64,000 nucleotides of DNA, from positions 124,001 to 188,000 of the forward strand of contig NZ_PJJP01000039.1 of assembly GCF_002929555.1 (NCBI RefSeq), read 5' to 3'. The notes beneath the pieces were generated by a model, which was given only the letters and a program-made list of their open reading frames with translations, searched no databases and had not been told where the DNA came from. Below, one piece after another: positions 8,174-22,585 of this stretch. Made by a program: the position numbers and the translations under genes. The stretch is from Cryobacterium sp. N22 (lineage in GTDB: Bacteria > Actinomycetota > Actinomycetes > Actinomycetales > Microbacteriaceae). How positions within the stretch are numbered: the first letter of the stretch is position 1; each line of letters opens with the position of its first letter.

Positions 8174-9619
8174 TTACTGCTGGGCGTACGCCGGAGCGAC
8201 ACCGTTGTGGGCGTCACCGATGCGGTGAACCCGGATGTCGTTCGTCGAACCCGCGATTCCGGGAGGGGATCCGGAGATCACCACGACCTTGTCGCCGATC
8301 TCGGCCAGGCCCTGGCCGAGCAGGATGTCGTCGACCTGACCGAACATCGAGTCGGTGTGGGTCACCCGGTCGACCAGGTACGTCTGCACGCCCCAGGTCA
8401 GCGCGAGGCGACGGCGGATGCTCGCCTCGGGGGTGAAGGCCAGCATCGGGATCGAGGAGCGCAGGCGCGCCATACGGCGAGCGGAGTCGCCGGACTCGGT
8501 GAAGATGCAGAGGTACTTGGCCTCGACGAACTCGGCAACCTCGATGGCGGCCAGCGTGATGGCACCACCCTGGGTGCGCGGCTTGTTGGTGAGCGGTGCG
8601 ATCCGCTCCAGGCCGTGTTCCTCGGTCGACTTCACGATGCGCGCCATCGTTTGCACGGTGACCACCGGGTACTCGCCGACGCTGGTCTCGCCGCTGAGCA
8701 TGACCGCGTCAGCACCGTCGAGCACGGCGTTGGCGACGTCAGACGTCTCCGCGCGCGTGGGAACGGGGCTGTGGATCATCGATTCGAGCATCTGCGTCGC
8801 GACGATGACCGGCTTCGCCATGCGGCGGGCCAGTTCGACGGCGCGCTTCTGCACGATCGGCACGGCCTCGAGCGGAAGCTCGACGCCCAGGTCGCCACGG
8901 GCGACCATGATCGCGTCGAACGCGTCGACGATGCCCTCGAGGGCCTCGACGGCCTGCGGCTTCTCGATCTTGGCGATGACGGGGACCTTGCGGCCCTCTT
9001 CGGCCATGATCTCGTGAACCCGGTCGATGTCCTCAGCGTTGCGCACGAAGGAGAGCGCGATGAGGTCGGTGCCCAGACGCAGGCCCCAACGCAGGTCGGC
9101 CTCGTCCTTGAGGGACAGGGCGGGCACGTTGACGGCAACGCCGGGCAGGTTGATGCCCTTGTTGTTCGACACCGGGCCGGCGACGATGACCTTCGTGGTC
9201 ACGACGGTGCCGTCGGTCTCGACGACCTCGACCTTGACCTTGCCGTCGTCGATCAGGAGGAAGTCCCCCTGCTTGACGTCGTTCGGCAGGCCCTTGTAGG
9301 TCGTGCCGGACAGTTCCTTGGTGCCGAGGATGTCCTCGGTGGTGATCTTGAAGATGTCACCGACGGCGAGGTCGTACGGACCGCCCTCGAACTTGCCCAG
9401 ACGGATCTTCGGGCCCTGCAGGTCGACCATCACGGCGACGGCACGGCCGGAGTCGTTGGCTGCCTTCCGGATGTTGGCGTAAACGCCCTCGTGCACGGTG
9501 TAGTCACCGTGGCTCAGGTTCATGCGGCAGACGTCTACGCCGGCGTCGATAATGGCGCGGATCTGTTCGTAGCTGGATGCTGCCGGCCCGAGGGTGGCGA
9601 CGATTTTCGCGCGTCTCAT
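8174..9619 (-). CDS. pyk: Pyruvate kinase
   Basis: 481 residues, ATG start (MRRAKIVATLGPA). It converts phosphoenolpyruvate and ADP to pyruvate and ATP, the last step of glycolysis. Visible landmarks are the N-terminal RxKIVxTLGPA substrate segment, MNLSHGDY, VDLQGPKIRLG, the active-site signature VPVIAKIEKPQAVEAL (catalytic Lys), and MVARGDLGVELP with the Mg-binding acidic residues. The length is normal for bacterial pyruvate kinase. It is followed by a strong terminator and preceded by a 90-base gap after the end of gltD, so it may be the last gene of the gltBD transcript or have its own promoter. Confidence 0.97.
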   Translation of the reverse strand: MRRAKIVATLGPAASSYEQIRAIIDAGVDVCRMNLSHGDYTVHEGVYANIRKAANDSGRAVAVMVDLQGPKIRLGKFEGGPYDLAVGDIFKITTEDILGTKELSGTTYKGLPNDVKQGDFLLIDDGKVKVEVVETDGTVVTTKVIVAGPVSNNKGINLPGVAVNVPALSLKDEADLRWGLRLGTDLIALSFVRNAEDIDRVHEIMAEEGRKVPVIAKIEKPQAVEALEGIVDAFDAIMVARGDLGVELPLEAVPIVQKRAVELARRMAKPVIVATQMLESMIHSPVPTRAETSDVANAVLDGADAVMLSGETSVGEYPVVTVQTMARIVKSTEEHGLERIAPLTNKPRTQGGAITLAAIEVAEFVEAKYLCIFTESGDSARRMARLRSSIPMLAFTPEASIRRRLALTWGVQTYLVDRVTHTDSMFGQVDDILLGQGLAEIGDKVVVISGSPPGIAGSTNDIRVHRIGDAHNGVAPAYAQQ

Positions 9620-9709
9620 ACTGGTGGATCTCCGGTTTCCGCGCCGGTGTGGCGCATTGGTGCGTTCGGTTGGTTGGAGAGAAATGGGCAGCGGAGTCAG
9701 TTCGTTCGC

Positions 9710-11159
9710 TCAGATGGCAAACGAATGATCCGTCGGCTTCACCGGGGCGGGCAGTTGAGTCTCGCCTTCGAGATACCGATCGACGGCTGCCGCAGCAGCG
9801 CGTCCTTCGGCGATAGCCCATACGATGAGCGACTGACCTCGGCCTGCATCTCCGGCAACGAAAACACCCTCGTGGCTGGTCTGGTAATCACCATCACGAA
9901 CGACATTACTCCGGTCGTCGAGGGGCAGATGCAGATCATGGGTCAGTTCGGTGCTGTCGGGGCCGGTGAAGCCCAGTGCCAGCAACACCAGATCAGCGGG
10001 AATCTCGCGTTCGGTTCCGGCCTTGGGCACCCGTCGGCCGTCGAGATATTCGGTTTCGGCGACCCGGATGGCGCGCACCTCGCCGGCCTCATTGGCCAGG
10101 AACTCGATGGTGGACGCGAGGTATTCCCGGGTGCCGCCCTCTTCGTGGGCGCTGGACACCTCGAACAGGGTCGGCGACATCGGCCAGGGCTGGTGCTCCG
10201 GGCGGCTGTCGCCGGGCTGCTTGCCGATGGCGAGGTTGGTCACCGAGGCGGCGAGCTGACGGTTCGCGGTGCCGATGCAGTCCGCACCGGTGTCGCCGCC
10301 GCCAAGGACAACGACGTGCTTGCCTTCGGCGAGGATCTGGTTGTCGACGGTGTCGCCGGCACCCACCTTGTTTTGTTGGACGAGGTATTCCATCGCGAAA
10401 TGCACCCCGGGCAAGTCGCGCCCCGGGATCGGCAGGTCGCGGGGCACCATGGCGCCGGTCGCGATGACGACGGCGTCGTACCGGGCCCGCAGGTCGGTCC
10501 AGGTGATGTCCACACCGATGTTGACGCCGGCGCGGAAGCGGGTGCCCTCTGCGGTCATCTGGGACAGGCGCTGGTCGAGGTGCTTCTTCTCCATCTTGAA
10601 GTCCGGGATGCCGTAGCGCAGCAGGCCGCCGATGCGGTCGTCACGTTCGAACACGGCCACGGTGTGGCCGGCCCGGGTCAGCTGCTGTGCGGCGGCGAGG
10701 CCGGCCGGTCCGGAGCCGACGACGGCGATGGTCTTGCCGGTGAGCCGGCCGGGCGGCTGGGGGGTTACCCAGCCCTCGGCGAAGGCCTGGTCGATGATCG
10801 AGACCTCGACCTGCTTGATGGTCACCGCCGGCTGGTTGATGCCGAGCACGCAGGCCGACTCGCAGGGTGCCGGGCAGAGCCGGCCGGTGAACTCGGGGAA
10901 GTTGTTCGTTGCGTGCAGACGCTCGATGGCCTGCCGGCCCTCGTCACGCCAGGTGAGGTCGTTCCACTCAGGGATCAGGTTGCCCAGCGGGCAGCCCTGG
11001 TGGCAGAACGGCACGCCGCAGTCCATGCAGCGGCCGGCCTGGCGCTTGAGCACGGCAGAGTCGCCGGCTTCGTAGACCTCTTTCCAGTCCATCAAACGGA
11101 TGGACACCGGACGACGGGCAGGGAGTTCCCGGTCCGTGGTCTTCAGGAATCCCTTCGGG

Positions 11160-11167
<8 letters not shown>
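9710..11167 (-). CDS. gltD: Glutamate synthase small (beta) subunit
   Basis: 485 residues, ATG start ([14 protein letters not shown]). It is the NADPH-oxidising FAD subunit that passes electrons to GltB. The N-terminal region has two Cys clusters for [4Fe-4S] centres ([17 protein letters not shown] and [12 protein letters not shown]). An FAD-binding GxGxxG ([15 protein letters not shown]) and an NADPH-binding [15 protein letters not shown] follow, and the C-terminal FAD motif [14 protein letters not shown] is present. The gene starts 8 bases inside the end of gltB, so the two are translationally coupled. Confidence 0.97.
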
Positions 11168-15737
<4,570 letters not shown>

Positions 15738-15804
15738 TAGACCGTCCTCACAAAATGACTGGCAGGTGGGGACGACGTTGGCCCGCGGGAAGAAGAGAAG
15801 CCAC

Positions 15805-15826
15805 TCCGCCCGAAATGGAGGGCGGA
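15805..15826 (-). terminator. Possible stem-loop between lgt and gltB
   Basis: Perfect 7-bp stem (tccgccc with gggcgga) and an 8-base loop in the 117-base gap after lgt and before gltB. There is no T-run on the minus strand, so it could be a weak terminator for lgt or a leader structure of gltB. Only the inverted repeat itself is seen. Confidence 0.4.
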
Positions 15827-15854
15827 AACCGTGGACCGGGTGGGATGACCGCGG

Positions 15855-16829
15855 TTAGGGGCGGGAGTCGGTGGTGCTTGTGGCGTCGACGTCGCGTGAT
15901 TCAACGGGTTCATCAGCCTCATTGCCGTGATCCTCGAAAACGGAATCGGTTTCACCAGATTCTACCTCAGGGTCGACCGGCTTCCACTCGCGCCCGGGCA
16001 GGTAGGGGCTCAGTTCGATACCGGTGTGGCGTCTGCTCTGCACGAGGATGATGACCAGGCCGATCACGATGGCGAACAGTGCGGCCCACACGTTGGTGCG
16101 CAGGCCGAAGAAGATCTCGCTCGGGTCGACCCGGATCGATTCGAACACGCTGCGTCCCACGCCGTACCAGATCAGGTACACGCCGAACGCGGCGCCCCAG
16201 CGCAGCCGGAACCGGCGTTCGAGGATCAGGATGACGGCGACGCCGATCAGGTTCCAGACGATCTCGTAGAGGAAGGTGGGGTGGAAGAGGGTGCCGACGG
16301 GCAGGCCCACCGGGTACGCCGCGTTGTCGGGCGAGATCTCCAGGCCCCACGGCAGTGTGGTGGGCAGGCCGAACAGTTCGTGGTTGAACCAGTTGCCGAG
16401 ACGACCCATGGCCTGGGCCAGGAGCATTCCCGGTGCCAGTGCGTCGGCGAACGACCAGAACCGGATGCCGGCCCGTCGGGTGCCGATGTACGCGCCAACG
16501 GCGCCACCGAGCAGGGCGCCGAAGATGGCGATGCCGCCCTTCCAGACCGCGAAGACGTCCCAGAGGTTCGCTCCGTCGTAGAAGTAGTCGTTGGGGTGGG
16601 TGAGCACGTGGAAGATCCGGGCTCCGACGATGCCCAGCGGCACGGCCCAGAGGATGATGTCCAGCACCACGCCCGGCTCGCCGCCGCGCTTCGTCAGCCG
16701 CCGCGAGGTGACGGCGGTGGCCAGGAAGATACCGATCAGGATGCAGATCGCGTACGCGTGAATGCGGAACGGCCCCAGGTCGAAGAAGCTCCACTCAGGG
16801 CTCGGAATGCTCAAGGGCAACGACACCAC
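15855..16829 (-). CDS. lgt: Prolipoprotein diacylglyceryl transferase
   Basis: 324 residues, GTG start (two GTG codons in tandem, the second also possible). This inner-membrane enzyme transfers diacylglycerol from phosphatidylglycerol to the lipobox Cys of prolipoproteins. About seven hydrophobic segments are visible. The signature region GRLGNWFNHELFG around residue 140 and the early HAYAICILIGI segment (essential His region) are characteristic. The C-terminal 50 residues are hydrophilic and acidic (PEVESGETDSVFEDHGNEADEPVESRDVD), a cytoplasmic tail often seen in actinobacterial Lgt. It lies between trpA and gltB with gaps of 134 and 117 bases. Confidence 0.95.
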   Translation of the reverse strand: MVSLPLSIPSPEWSFFDLGPFRIHAYAICILIGIFLATAVTSRRLTKRGGEPGVVLDIILWAVPLGIVGARIFHVLTHPNDYFYDGANLWDVFAVWKGGIAIFGALLGGAVGAYIGTRRAGIRFWSFADALAPGMLLAQAMGRLGNWFNHELFGLPTTLPWGLEISPDNAAYPVGLPVGTLFHPTFLYEIVWNLIGVAVILILERRFRLRWGAAFGVYLIWYGVGRSVFESIRVDPSEIFFGLRTNVWAALFAIVIGLVIILVQSRRHTGIELSPYLPGREWKPVDPEVESGETDSVFEDHGNEADEPVESRDVDATSTTDSRP

Positions 16830-16963
16830 AACAACCTTTCATCGTGACACTCTGGTCACTGGGAGCCGGTCGGTCGACCGCCTCGGACAATTTACCCTAA
16901 ACGGGATGGCTTAAACACAGGGACCTGACGACGGGGTCAGCCGGCGCGGGTTAGCAGGCAGGG

Positions 16964-17785
16964 TCAGACGGCGGCGCGGATGTCGCGGGCGCCGGCGGCG
17001 AGTTCGGCCGCGAGGGTGGCCACGGCGGCGACTCCCCCGTCGGCCAGTGCCTTCACCAGCGCTGACCCGACGATGGCGCCGTCGGCGTACTCCAGCACCT
17101 CGCGCACCTGGGCGGGGGTGGAGATGCCCAGGCCGACACAGGCGCTATCGGATCCGGCCTCACGCAGTCGGGTGACGAGCACCCGGGCGGCCGAGTCCAC
17201 ATCGGACCTGGCTCCGGTGATGCCCATGGTGGAGACGGCGTAGACGAATCCGCGGCTCCGGGTGACGGCCTGCACGAGTCGTTCGTCCGAGGACGACGGG
17301 GCGGCCAGGAAGACCCTGTCCAGGCCCGCGCGCTCGCTCGCTGCGAGCCAGCTCTGCGCGTCGTCGGGGATCAGGTCGGGCGTGATCAGCCCGGCTCCCC
17401 CGGCGGCGGCCAGGTCGTCGGCGAATCTGTCGACCCCGTACTGCAACACGGGGTTCCAGTAGGTCATCATCAGCACGGGCGTGTCGACCTGGGCGGTGAT
17501 CGCGGCGACGGCCTCGAAGCCGTGGCGCAGGCGGAAGCCGTTGGCCAGGGCCTGCTGGGTGGCCGCCTGGATGACCGGGCCGTCCATGACGGGGTCGGAG
17601 TACGGCAGGCCGAGTTCGATGATGTCCACGCCGCTCTTCGCGATCGCGACGGCGGCGTCGATGCTCTCCGACAGGGTGGGGAAGCCGACCGGCAGGTAGC
17701 CGATCAGGGCGCCGCCGCCGGCGGCACGGCGGGCGGCGATCGTGGCCTCGACGGTGCTGGTATGTCCGGTGCTGATGTTCGTCAC
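16964..17785 (-). CDS. trpA: Tryptophan synthase alpha chain
   Basis: 273 residues, GTG start ([20 protein letters not shown]). TIM-barrel subunit that cleaves indole-3-glycerol phosphate to indole and glyceraldehyde 3-phosphate. The motif [14 protein letters not shown], with catalytic Glu and Asp in [19 protein letters not shown], and the phosphate-binding GLGIST are present. The GTGA overlap with the trpB stop codon indicates translational coupling, matching the 1:1 alpha2beta2 complex. Confidence 0.97.
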   Translation of the reverse strand: MTNISTGHTSTVEATIAARRAAGGGALIGYLPVGFPTLSESIDAAVAIAKSGVDIIELGLPYSDPVMDGPVIQAATQQALANGFRLRHGFEAVAAITAQVDTPVLMMTYWNPVLQYGVDRFADDLAAAGGAGLITPDLIPDDAQSWLAASERAGLDRVFLAAPSSSDERLVQAVTRSRGFVYAVSTMGITGARSDVDSAARVLVTRLREAGSDSACVGLGISTPAQVREVLEYADGAIVGSALVKALADGGVAAVATLAAELAAGARDIRAAV

Positions 17786-19008
17786 AGTTGCTGCGCTCCA
17801 GCGTCGAGAAGGTCGAAGTAGCGGCCGGCGGTTTCCATGTCCTTGTCGCCGCGACCAGAGAGGTTGACGAGGATGATCGAGTCCGGGCCGAGCTTCTTGC
17901 CCAGCTCCAGGGTCCCGGCCAGAGCGTGCGCCGATTCGATCGCGGGGATGATGCCCTCGGTGCGGCTGAGGAGCCGCAGCGAGGCCATCGCCTCGGCGTC
18001 GGTGACGGGCAGGTAGGTGGCGCGGCCGATGCTGGCGAGCCAGGCGTGTTCGGGGCCGACGCCCGGATAGTCCAGCCCCGCGGAGATGGAGTGCGACTCG
18101 ACGGTCTGGCCGTCTTCGTCCTGCAGCATCATGCTGCGCGCGCCGTGCAGCACGCCGGGGCGGCCCTTGGTGAGGGTCGCGGCGTGCCGCAGGCCCTCGA
18201 TGCCTTCGCCGCCGGCCTCGTAGCCGTACAGGGCGACCTCGGGGTCGTCGAGGAACGCGTGGAAGATGCCCATGGCGTTGGAGCCGCCGCCGACGCAGGC
18301 GGTGACGGCGTCGGGCAGCCGACCGGTGAGGTCGAGCACCTGCTGCCTGGCCTCTTCGCCGATGATCTTCTGGAAGTCCCGCACCATGGCGGGGAACGGG
18401 TGGGGGCCCGCGACGGTGCCGAAGACGTAGTTGGTGGTCTCCACGTTGGTGACCCAGTCGCGCATCGCGTCGTTGATGGCGTCCTTGAGGGTGCGCGAGC
18501 CGGTCTTCACCGAGACGACCTCCGCGCCGAGCAGACGCATCCGGGCGACGTTGAGCGCCTGGCGCTCCGTGTCGACCTCGCCCATGTAGATCACGCAGTC
18601 CAGCCCGAAGAGGGCGGCGGCGGTCGCCGTGGCGACACCGTGCTGACCGGCGCCGGTCTCGGCGATCACCCGCTTCTTGCCGATGCGCTTGGTGAGCAGC
18701 ACCTGGCCGAGCACGTTGTTGATCTTGTGTGAGCCGGTGTGGTTGAGGTCTTCGCGCTTGAGGATGATGCGGGCACCGCCGCCGTGTGCGGCGAAGCGGG
18801 GTACCTCGGTGATCAGCGACGGCCGGCCGGTGTAGCTGCGGTGCAGCTCGGACAGCTCGGCGGCGAAGGCCGGGTCGGCCTTGGCGAGGGCGTACTCGGC
18901 CGAGAGTTCGTCGAGCGCGGCCACCAGGGACTCGGGAACGAACCTGCCGCCGAAATCGCCGAAGTAGGGCCCGGACTGGGCGCGGAGGGAAGGATTTGCG
19001 CTGGACAT
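17782..19008 (-). CDS. trpB: Tryptophan synthase beta chain
   Basis: 408 residues, ATG start directly abutting the trpC stop codon. A PLP enzyme that condenses indole with serine. The PLP lysine is in [15 protein letters not shown], the phosphate-binding loop is [12 protein letters not shown], and [12 protein letters not shown] and [14 protein letters not shown] are typical. Length and N-terminus ([16 protein letters not shown]) are standard. It lies between trpC and trpA in the trp block. Confidence 0.98.
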   Translation of the reverse strand: MSSANPSLRAQSGPYFGDFGGRFVPESLVAALDELSAEYALAKADPAFAAELSELHRSYTGRPSLITEVPRFAAHGGGARIILKREDLNHTGSHKINNVLGQVLLTKRIGKKRVIAETGAGQHGVATATAAALFGLDCVIYMGEVDTERQALNVARMRLLGAEVVSVKTGSRTLKDAINDAMRDWVTNVETTNYVFGTVAGPHPFPAMVRDFQKIIGEEARQQVLDLTGRLPDAVTACVGGGSNAMGIFHAFLDDPEVALYGYEAGGEGIEGLRHAATLTKGRPGVLHGARSMMLQDEDGQTVESHSISAGLDYPGVGPEHAWLASIGRATYLPVTDAEAMASLRLLSRTEGIIPAIESAHALAGTLELGKKLGPDSIILVNLSGRGDKDMETAGRYFDLLDAGAQQL

Positions 19009-19791
19009 TTATACCGCCAGGAATTCGTTGAGGGTGAGAATGGGGTCGCTGGTGACGAGGGCTTCACCGACCAGGACGACGTCGGCGCCCGCGGCGCGGT
19101 AGTGGGCCACGTCAGCGGCGGTCTTGACCGCGGACTCCGCCACGCGGACGACGCCGGCGGGGATGCGGTCGGCCAGGCTCGCGAAGAGGTTCTGGTCGAG
19201 TTCGAAGGTGCTGAGGTTTCTGGCGTTCACGCCGACGAGGTTCGCGCCGACGTCCAGCGCCCGCGTGACCTCGTCCGCGCTGTGCGTCTCGACCAGCGGG
19301 GTCATGCCGAGTTCGAGTACCAGGCCGTGCAGGGTGGCCAGAGTGGGCTGATCGAGGGCGGCGACGATGAGCAGCACGAGGTCCGCACCCGCCGCGCGCG
19401 CTTCGAACACCTGGTAGGCGGTGCCGATGAAGTCCTTGCGCAGCACGGGAATCGAAACGGATGCCCTGACCTGTTCGAGGTCGGCAAGCGAGCCGAGGAA
19501 CCGGCGGCCCTCGGTGAGCACGCTGATCGCGCTGGCGCCGCCGAATTCATACGACGCGGCCAGGGCGGCCGGGTCGGTGATCTCGGCCAGGGGGCCGCGG
19601 GACGGGCTGGCGCGCTTCACCTCGGCGATGATCTTCACCCGGTCGGACGGTGCGAGGGCGTGCAGCGCGTCGAGGGCGGGGGCCTGGGCGAGCGCATCGG
19701 CCTCGAGGGCCGCCAGGGGGCGGTCCAGCCTGCGGGTTTCGGCGTCGGCGAGCGAACCGGCGAGAAGTTCTGCGAGGAGGTCGGAGGGCAC
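19009..19791 (-). CDS. trpC: Indole-3-glycerol-phosphate synthase
   Basis: 260 residues from a GTG start (VPSDLLAELLAGSLADAETR). It converts CdRP to indole-3-glycerol phosphate. Catalytic landmarks IIAEVKRASPSRGPLAEI (catalytic Lys), VLRKDFIGTAYQV and GVNARNLSTFELD are visible. The GTG was chosen because it lies 4 bases after the upstream small membrane protein gene and gives the normal family length; the longer open frame would run back through that gene. TrpC is a separate protein here, not fused to TrpF, and trpD, trpG and trpF are not in the window. Confidence 0.96.
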   Translation of the reverse strand: MPSDLLAELLAGSLADAETRRLDRPLAALEADALAQAPALDALHALAPSDRVKIIAEVKRASPSRGPLAEITDPAALAASYEFGGASAISVLTEGRRFLGSLADLEQVRASVSIPVLRKDFIGTAYQVFEARAAGADLVLLIVAALDQPTLATLHGLVLELGMTPLVETHSADEVTRALDVGANLVGVNARNLSTFELDQNLFASLADRIPAGVVRVAESAVKTAADVAHYRAAGADVVLVGEALVTSDPILTLNEFLAV

Positions 19792-19795
19792 TGAG

Positions 19796-20017
19796 TTAGT
19801 GGCTTCCGTCGACCGAGGCCGCGCCGTAGCCGGCCTTGGCCATGATCCAGCCGGCGACGAGGCCGACGAGGAGCAGGACGGCGGCCGCCCAGACGAGCCA
19901 GACAACCTCGAAGAAGAAGGCGACGGTGCCGATGCCGAACGCGATCAGCATGATGGTGACTGCGGTCCAGGCCGCCGTCGAATGGCCGTGGCCGGGGTCT
20001 GCCGACTCGAAGCTCAT
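19796..20017 (-). CDS. Small HGxxPAAW-type membrane protein
   Basis: 73 residues with two hydrophobic helices (about 17-38 and 42-62) and a conserved N-terminal HGHSTAAWTAV motif, a variant of the HGxxPAAW signature of small actinobacterial proteins found beside trp genes. Function unknown. It sits in the trp operon between the Trp-associated membrane protein and trpC, with a 4-base gap to trpC, so it is cotranscribed. Confidence 0.85.
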   Translation of the reverse strand: MSFESADPGHGHSTAAWTAVTIMLIAFGIGTVAFFFEVVWLVWAAAVLLLVGLVAGWIMAKAGYGAASVDGSH

Positions 20018-20075
20018 GGTTCTCCTAAAGGTCAGTGGGCGTACGGCACAATTCTAGCTTGCCGGGTAAGCCAGG

Positions 20076-20687
20076 TCAGACGGTGGGGTCGTCGCCCCTG
20101 GTGAGGCCGTCCCAGTCGTCGACGGCGTCACGGGGGCGCGTCTGGCCGGTGGCTGAATCCGTGACCGGCTCCAGGCGGGTGCTCTCGTAGCGCGTGGTCG
20201 GGCCGGGCCAGCGCCGGGCGGTGACGCACACGGCGAGGCCGACCAGGAGCATCAGGATGCCGGCGGCGAGGGCCAGGAACGGCCAGAAGGTCAGTGCGGC
20301 GCTGCTCACCGCCGATCGGGTGGAGTCTGCCCCCGCGATGCCCGTTGCGGCGGTGACCGCCGCGGCACTCGCGCCGATCGGGTCGGCCAGGGCCAGGGCG
20401 GCCGAGAGGATGACGCTGATCCCGAGGAGCGCCTCGAGCAGGCCGAGGATGAAGCGGATGACGACGCCGGCGATGGTGAGCGCCCCGGCCAGGGCGAGCC
20501 CGGCCAGGGCCAGGGCGGTCAGGCCCGGCGCGGCGGTGCTGCCGGTGACGTCGAGCACCTGCTGGGTGGTGCCGTCCGCGGCAAGGCGCACGGTCGCCCA
20601 GACCTGGGTCCAGGCCAGCAGCGCGAGCCCGCTCGCGGCGATCACGGCGAGGATCAGGGTGGGCTTGAAGCGGCGCGGTGCGGTCAT
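20076..20687 (-). CDS. Trp biosynthesis-associated membrane protein
   Basis: 203 residues, ATG start immediately after the trpE stop codon. Four hydrophobic segments (about 10-27, 53-75, 80-102 and 132-156) and a soluble, charged C-terminal tail. Position and pattern (GLALLAWTQVWATV near the N-terminus) match the actinobacterial family annotated as Trp biosynthesis-associated membrane protein (TIGR02234), whose biochemical role is not established. Translational coupling with trpE is likely. Confidence 0.88.
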   Translation of the reverse strand: MTAPRRFKPTLILAVIAASGLALLAWTQVWATVRLAADGTTQQVLDVTGSTAAPGLTALALAGLALAGALTIAGVVIRFILGLLEALLGISVILSAALALADPIGASAAAVTAATGIAGADSTRSAVSSAALTFWPFLALAAGILMLLVGLAVCVTARRWPGPTTRYESTRLEPVTDSATGQTRPRDAVDDWDGLTRGDDPTV

Positions 20688-22211
20688 TCAGTACACCCGG
20701 GTCATCGCGTTGGCCACGGCGACGGCGCGCAGCGGTGCCGCGGCCTTGTTCTGGGACTCCTGGAACTCCGACGCCGGATCGGAATCGGCGACGAGCCCGC
20801 CGCCGGCCTGCACGTACGCGACACCGTTCATGATCGTCGCGGTGCGGATGGCGATGGCGAGGTCGGCGTCGCCGGCGAAGCCGAAGTAGCCCACCACACC
20901 GCCGTACACGCCACGCTGGGCAGGTTCGAGGGAGTCGATGATCTCCAGCGCCCGTGGCTTCGGCGCGCCGGAGAGGGTGCCGGCCGGGAAGGTGGCCCTG
21001 AAGACGTCGATCGCGGTCATCTCCGGCAGCAGGTCGCCCTCGACTGAGGAGACCAGGTGCATGATGTGGCTGAACCGTTCGATGCGCATGAACTCGGTCA
21101 CCTCCACCGACCCGGCGCGGCAGACCTTGAGCAGGTCGTTGCGGGCCAGGTCGACGAGCATGAGGTGCTCGGCGCGCTCCTTGGGGTCGCCGGCGAGGTC
21201 GGTTTCGAAGTCGGCGTCGGCCTCGGGGGTCGCGCCGCGGGGCTTCGACCCGGCGATGGGGTGGGTGAAGACCCGGGTGTTCGCGACCTTCACCAGGGCC
21301 TCGGGTGAGGACCCGACGATCGAATACGGCTCGCCGGTGGTGGATTCGAGGCTGAGCAGGTACATGTACGGGCTGGGGTTGAGGCTGCGCAGCACCCTGT
21401 AGACGTCGATGGGGTCTGCGGTGCACTCCTGGTCGAAGCGCTGGGAGATGACGACCTGGAACACGTCGCCGTCGACGATGTGTTGTTTGGACGTGCCCAC
21501 CGCGGCGAGGAAGTCCGCCCGCTCGGTGCGGTGCTGCGGGGCGGCCGGGGTGGACAGGTCCACCTCGGACACAAATGCTTCGGCCGGCTGGGTGAGCCGG
21601 GTCTGCAGGGCGTCCAGGCGCGCCTGGGCGGCCGGCCACAGGGCATCCGTGGGGTCGGTGCCGTCGTTGAGCACATTGGCGATGAGCTGCACGGTGCCGT
21701 ATTTGTGGTCGATCACGACGAGGTCGGCTACGAAGCTGAACGCCTGGCCCGGCACCTCGTAGTCCGCGGGCGGGCGGTTGGGCAGCCGCTCGATCTGGCG
21801 GATGGCCTCCCAACCGATGAAACCGACCAGGCCGCCGGTCAGCGGCGGGTGCTCGGGCAGCCGCGGCGTCTGCCAGCGCTCGTAGAGGTAGGCGAGCGCA
21901 TTCAGCGGTGCCAGGTCGGTGGCGCCGCCGAAGGCCCGCTCGGCGGAGACGCCGTAGTCGAGCCAGGCGGTCTCGTCGCCGGACTGGGTGAGCACGCCGA
22001 AGGAGGAGACCCCGACGAACGAGAACCGCGACCAGATGCCGCCCTGCTCGGCGGATTCCAGCAGGAAGCTGCCCGCGGTGCCGTTGGCGAGTTTGCGGTA
22101 GATGCCTACCGGCGTCTCACCGTCGGCGAAGAGCTCCCGGATCACCGGGATCACCCGGTGCTCGCCGAGCAGGCCGGTGAAGGTCTCCTGGGTGGTCGAG
22201 CCGGCGCTCAC
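20688..22211 (-). CDS. trpE: Anthranilate synthase component I
   Basis: 507 residues. It makes anthranilate from chorismate with the glutaminase TrpG, which is not encoded here. The feedback-inhibition motif LLES is present (FLLESAEQGGIWSRFSFVG). Chorismate-binding landmarks are PFQ-type IVGSSPEALVKV, HPIAGSKPRG, LVDLARNDLLKVC, HLVSSVEGDL, FPAGTLSGAPKPRALEII and VQAGGGLVADSDP. The start overlaps the hisI stop by 4 bases, so there is no room for a separate trp leader or attenuator and trp expression must follow from the his genes or from an internal promoter. Confidence 0.96.
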   Translation of the reverse strand: MSAGSTTQETFTGLLGEHRVIPVIRELFADGETPVGIYRKLANGTAGSFLLESAEQGGIWSRFSFVGVSSFGVLTQSGDETAWLDYGVSAERAFGGATDLAPLNALAYLYERWQTPRLPEHPPLTGGLVGFIGWEAIRQIERLPNRPPADYEVPGQAFSFVADLVVIDHKYGTVQLIANVLNDGTDPTDALWPAAQARLDALQTRLTQPAEAFVSEVDLSTPAAPQHRTERADFLAAVGTSKQHIVDGDVFQVVISQRFDQECTADPIDVYRVLRSLNPSPYMYLLSLESTTGEPYSIVGSSPEALVKVANTRVFTHPIAGSKPRGATPEADADFETDLAGDPKERAEHLMLVDLARNDLLKVCRAGSVEVTEFMRIERFSHIMHLVSSVEGDLLPEMTAIDVFRATFPAGTLSGAPKPRALEIIDSLEPAQRGVYGGVVGYFGFAGDADLAIAIRTATIMNGVAYVQAGGGLVADSDPASEFQESQNKAAAPLRAVAVANAMTRVY

Positions 22212-22585
22212 CGGTCGGCCTTCGAGGTGTCGGAGGGCTCGATGAGTCCGGTGACCTCGATGCCGCGGCCGTCGAAGCAGGTGTGCGTGCCGGTGTGGCA
22301 GGCCGCGCCGATCTGCTCGACCTGCACGACGAGCGTGTCGGCGTCGCAGTCCAGGGCCGCCGAGCGCACGAACTGGGCGTGGCCGGAGGTGTCGCCCTTG
22401 CGCCAGTACTCCTGCCGGCTGCGCGACCAGAAGGTGACGCGTCCCTCGGTGAGGGTGCGGCGGAGGGCCTCACGGTCCATCCAGCCCAGCATCAGCACCT
22501 CGGACGTGTCCCACTGCTGGATCACGGCGGGCAGCAGGCCGTTGGCGTCGAAGCGGGCAGAGTCCAGAGCGGCGTCGACGTTCAT
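22208..22585 (-). CDS. hisI: Phosphoribosyl-AMP cyclohydrolase
   Basis: 125 residues, ATG start. Third step of histidine synthesis (ring opening of PR-AMP). Zn/Mg ligands are visible in [22 protein letters not shown] and the family motif [17 protein letters not shown] is intact. It is a stand-alone HisI; the HisE activity is encoded separately nearby. It overlaps hisF by 4 bases and trpE by 4 bases. Confidence 0.96.
   Translation of the reverse strand: MNVDAALDSARFDANGLLPAVIQQWDTSEVLMLGWMDREALRRTLTEGRVTFWSRSRQEYWRKGDTSGHAQFVRSAALDCDADTLVVQVEQIGAACHTGTHTCFDGRGIEVTGLIEPSDTSKADR

Noticed and set aside
22205-22240. trp leader peptide or T-box before trpE
   Set aside because: hisI and trpE overlap by 4 bases and the upstream sequence is coding hisI; no tandem Trp codons in a leader or T-box motif.
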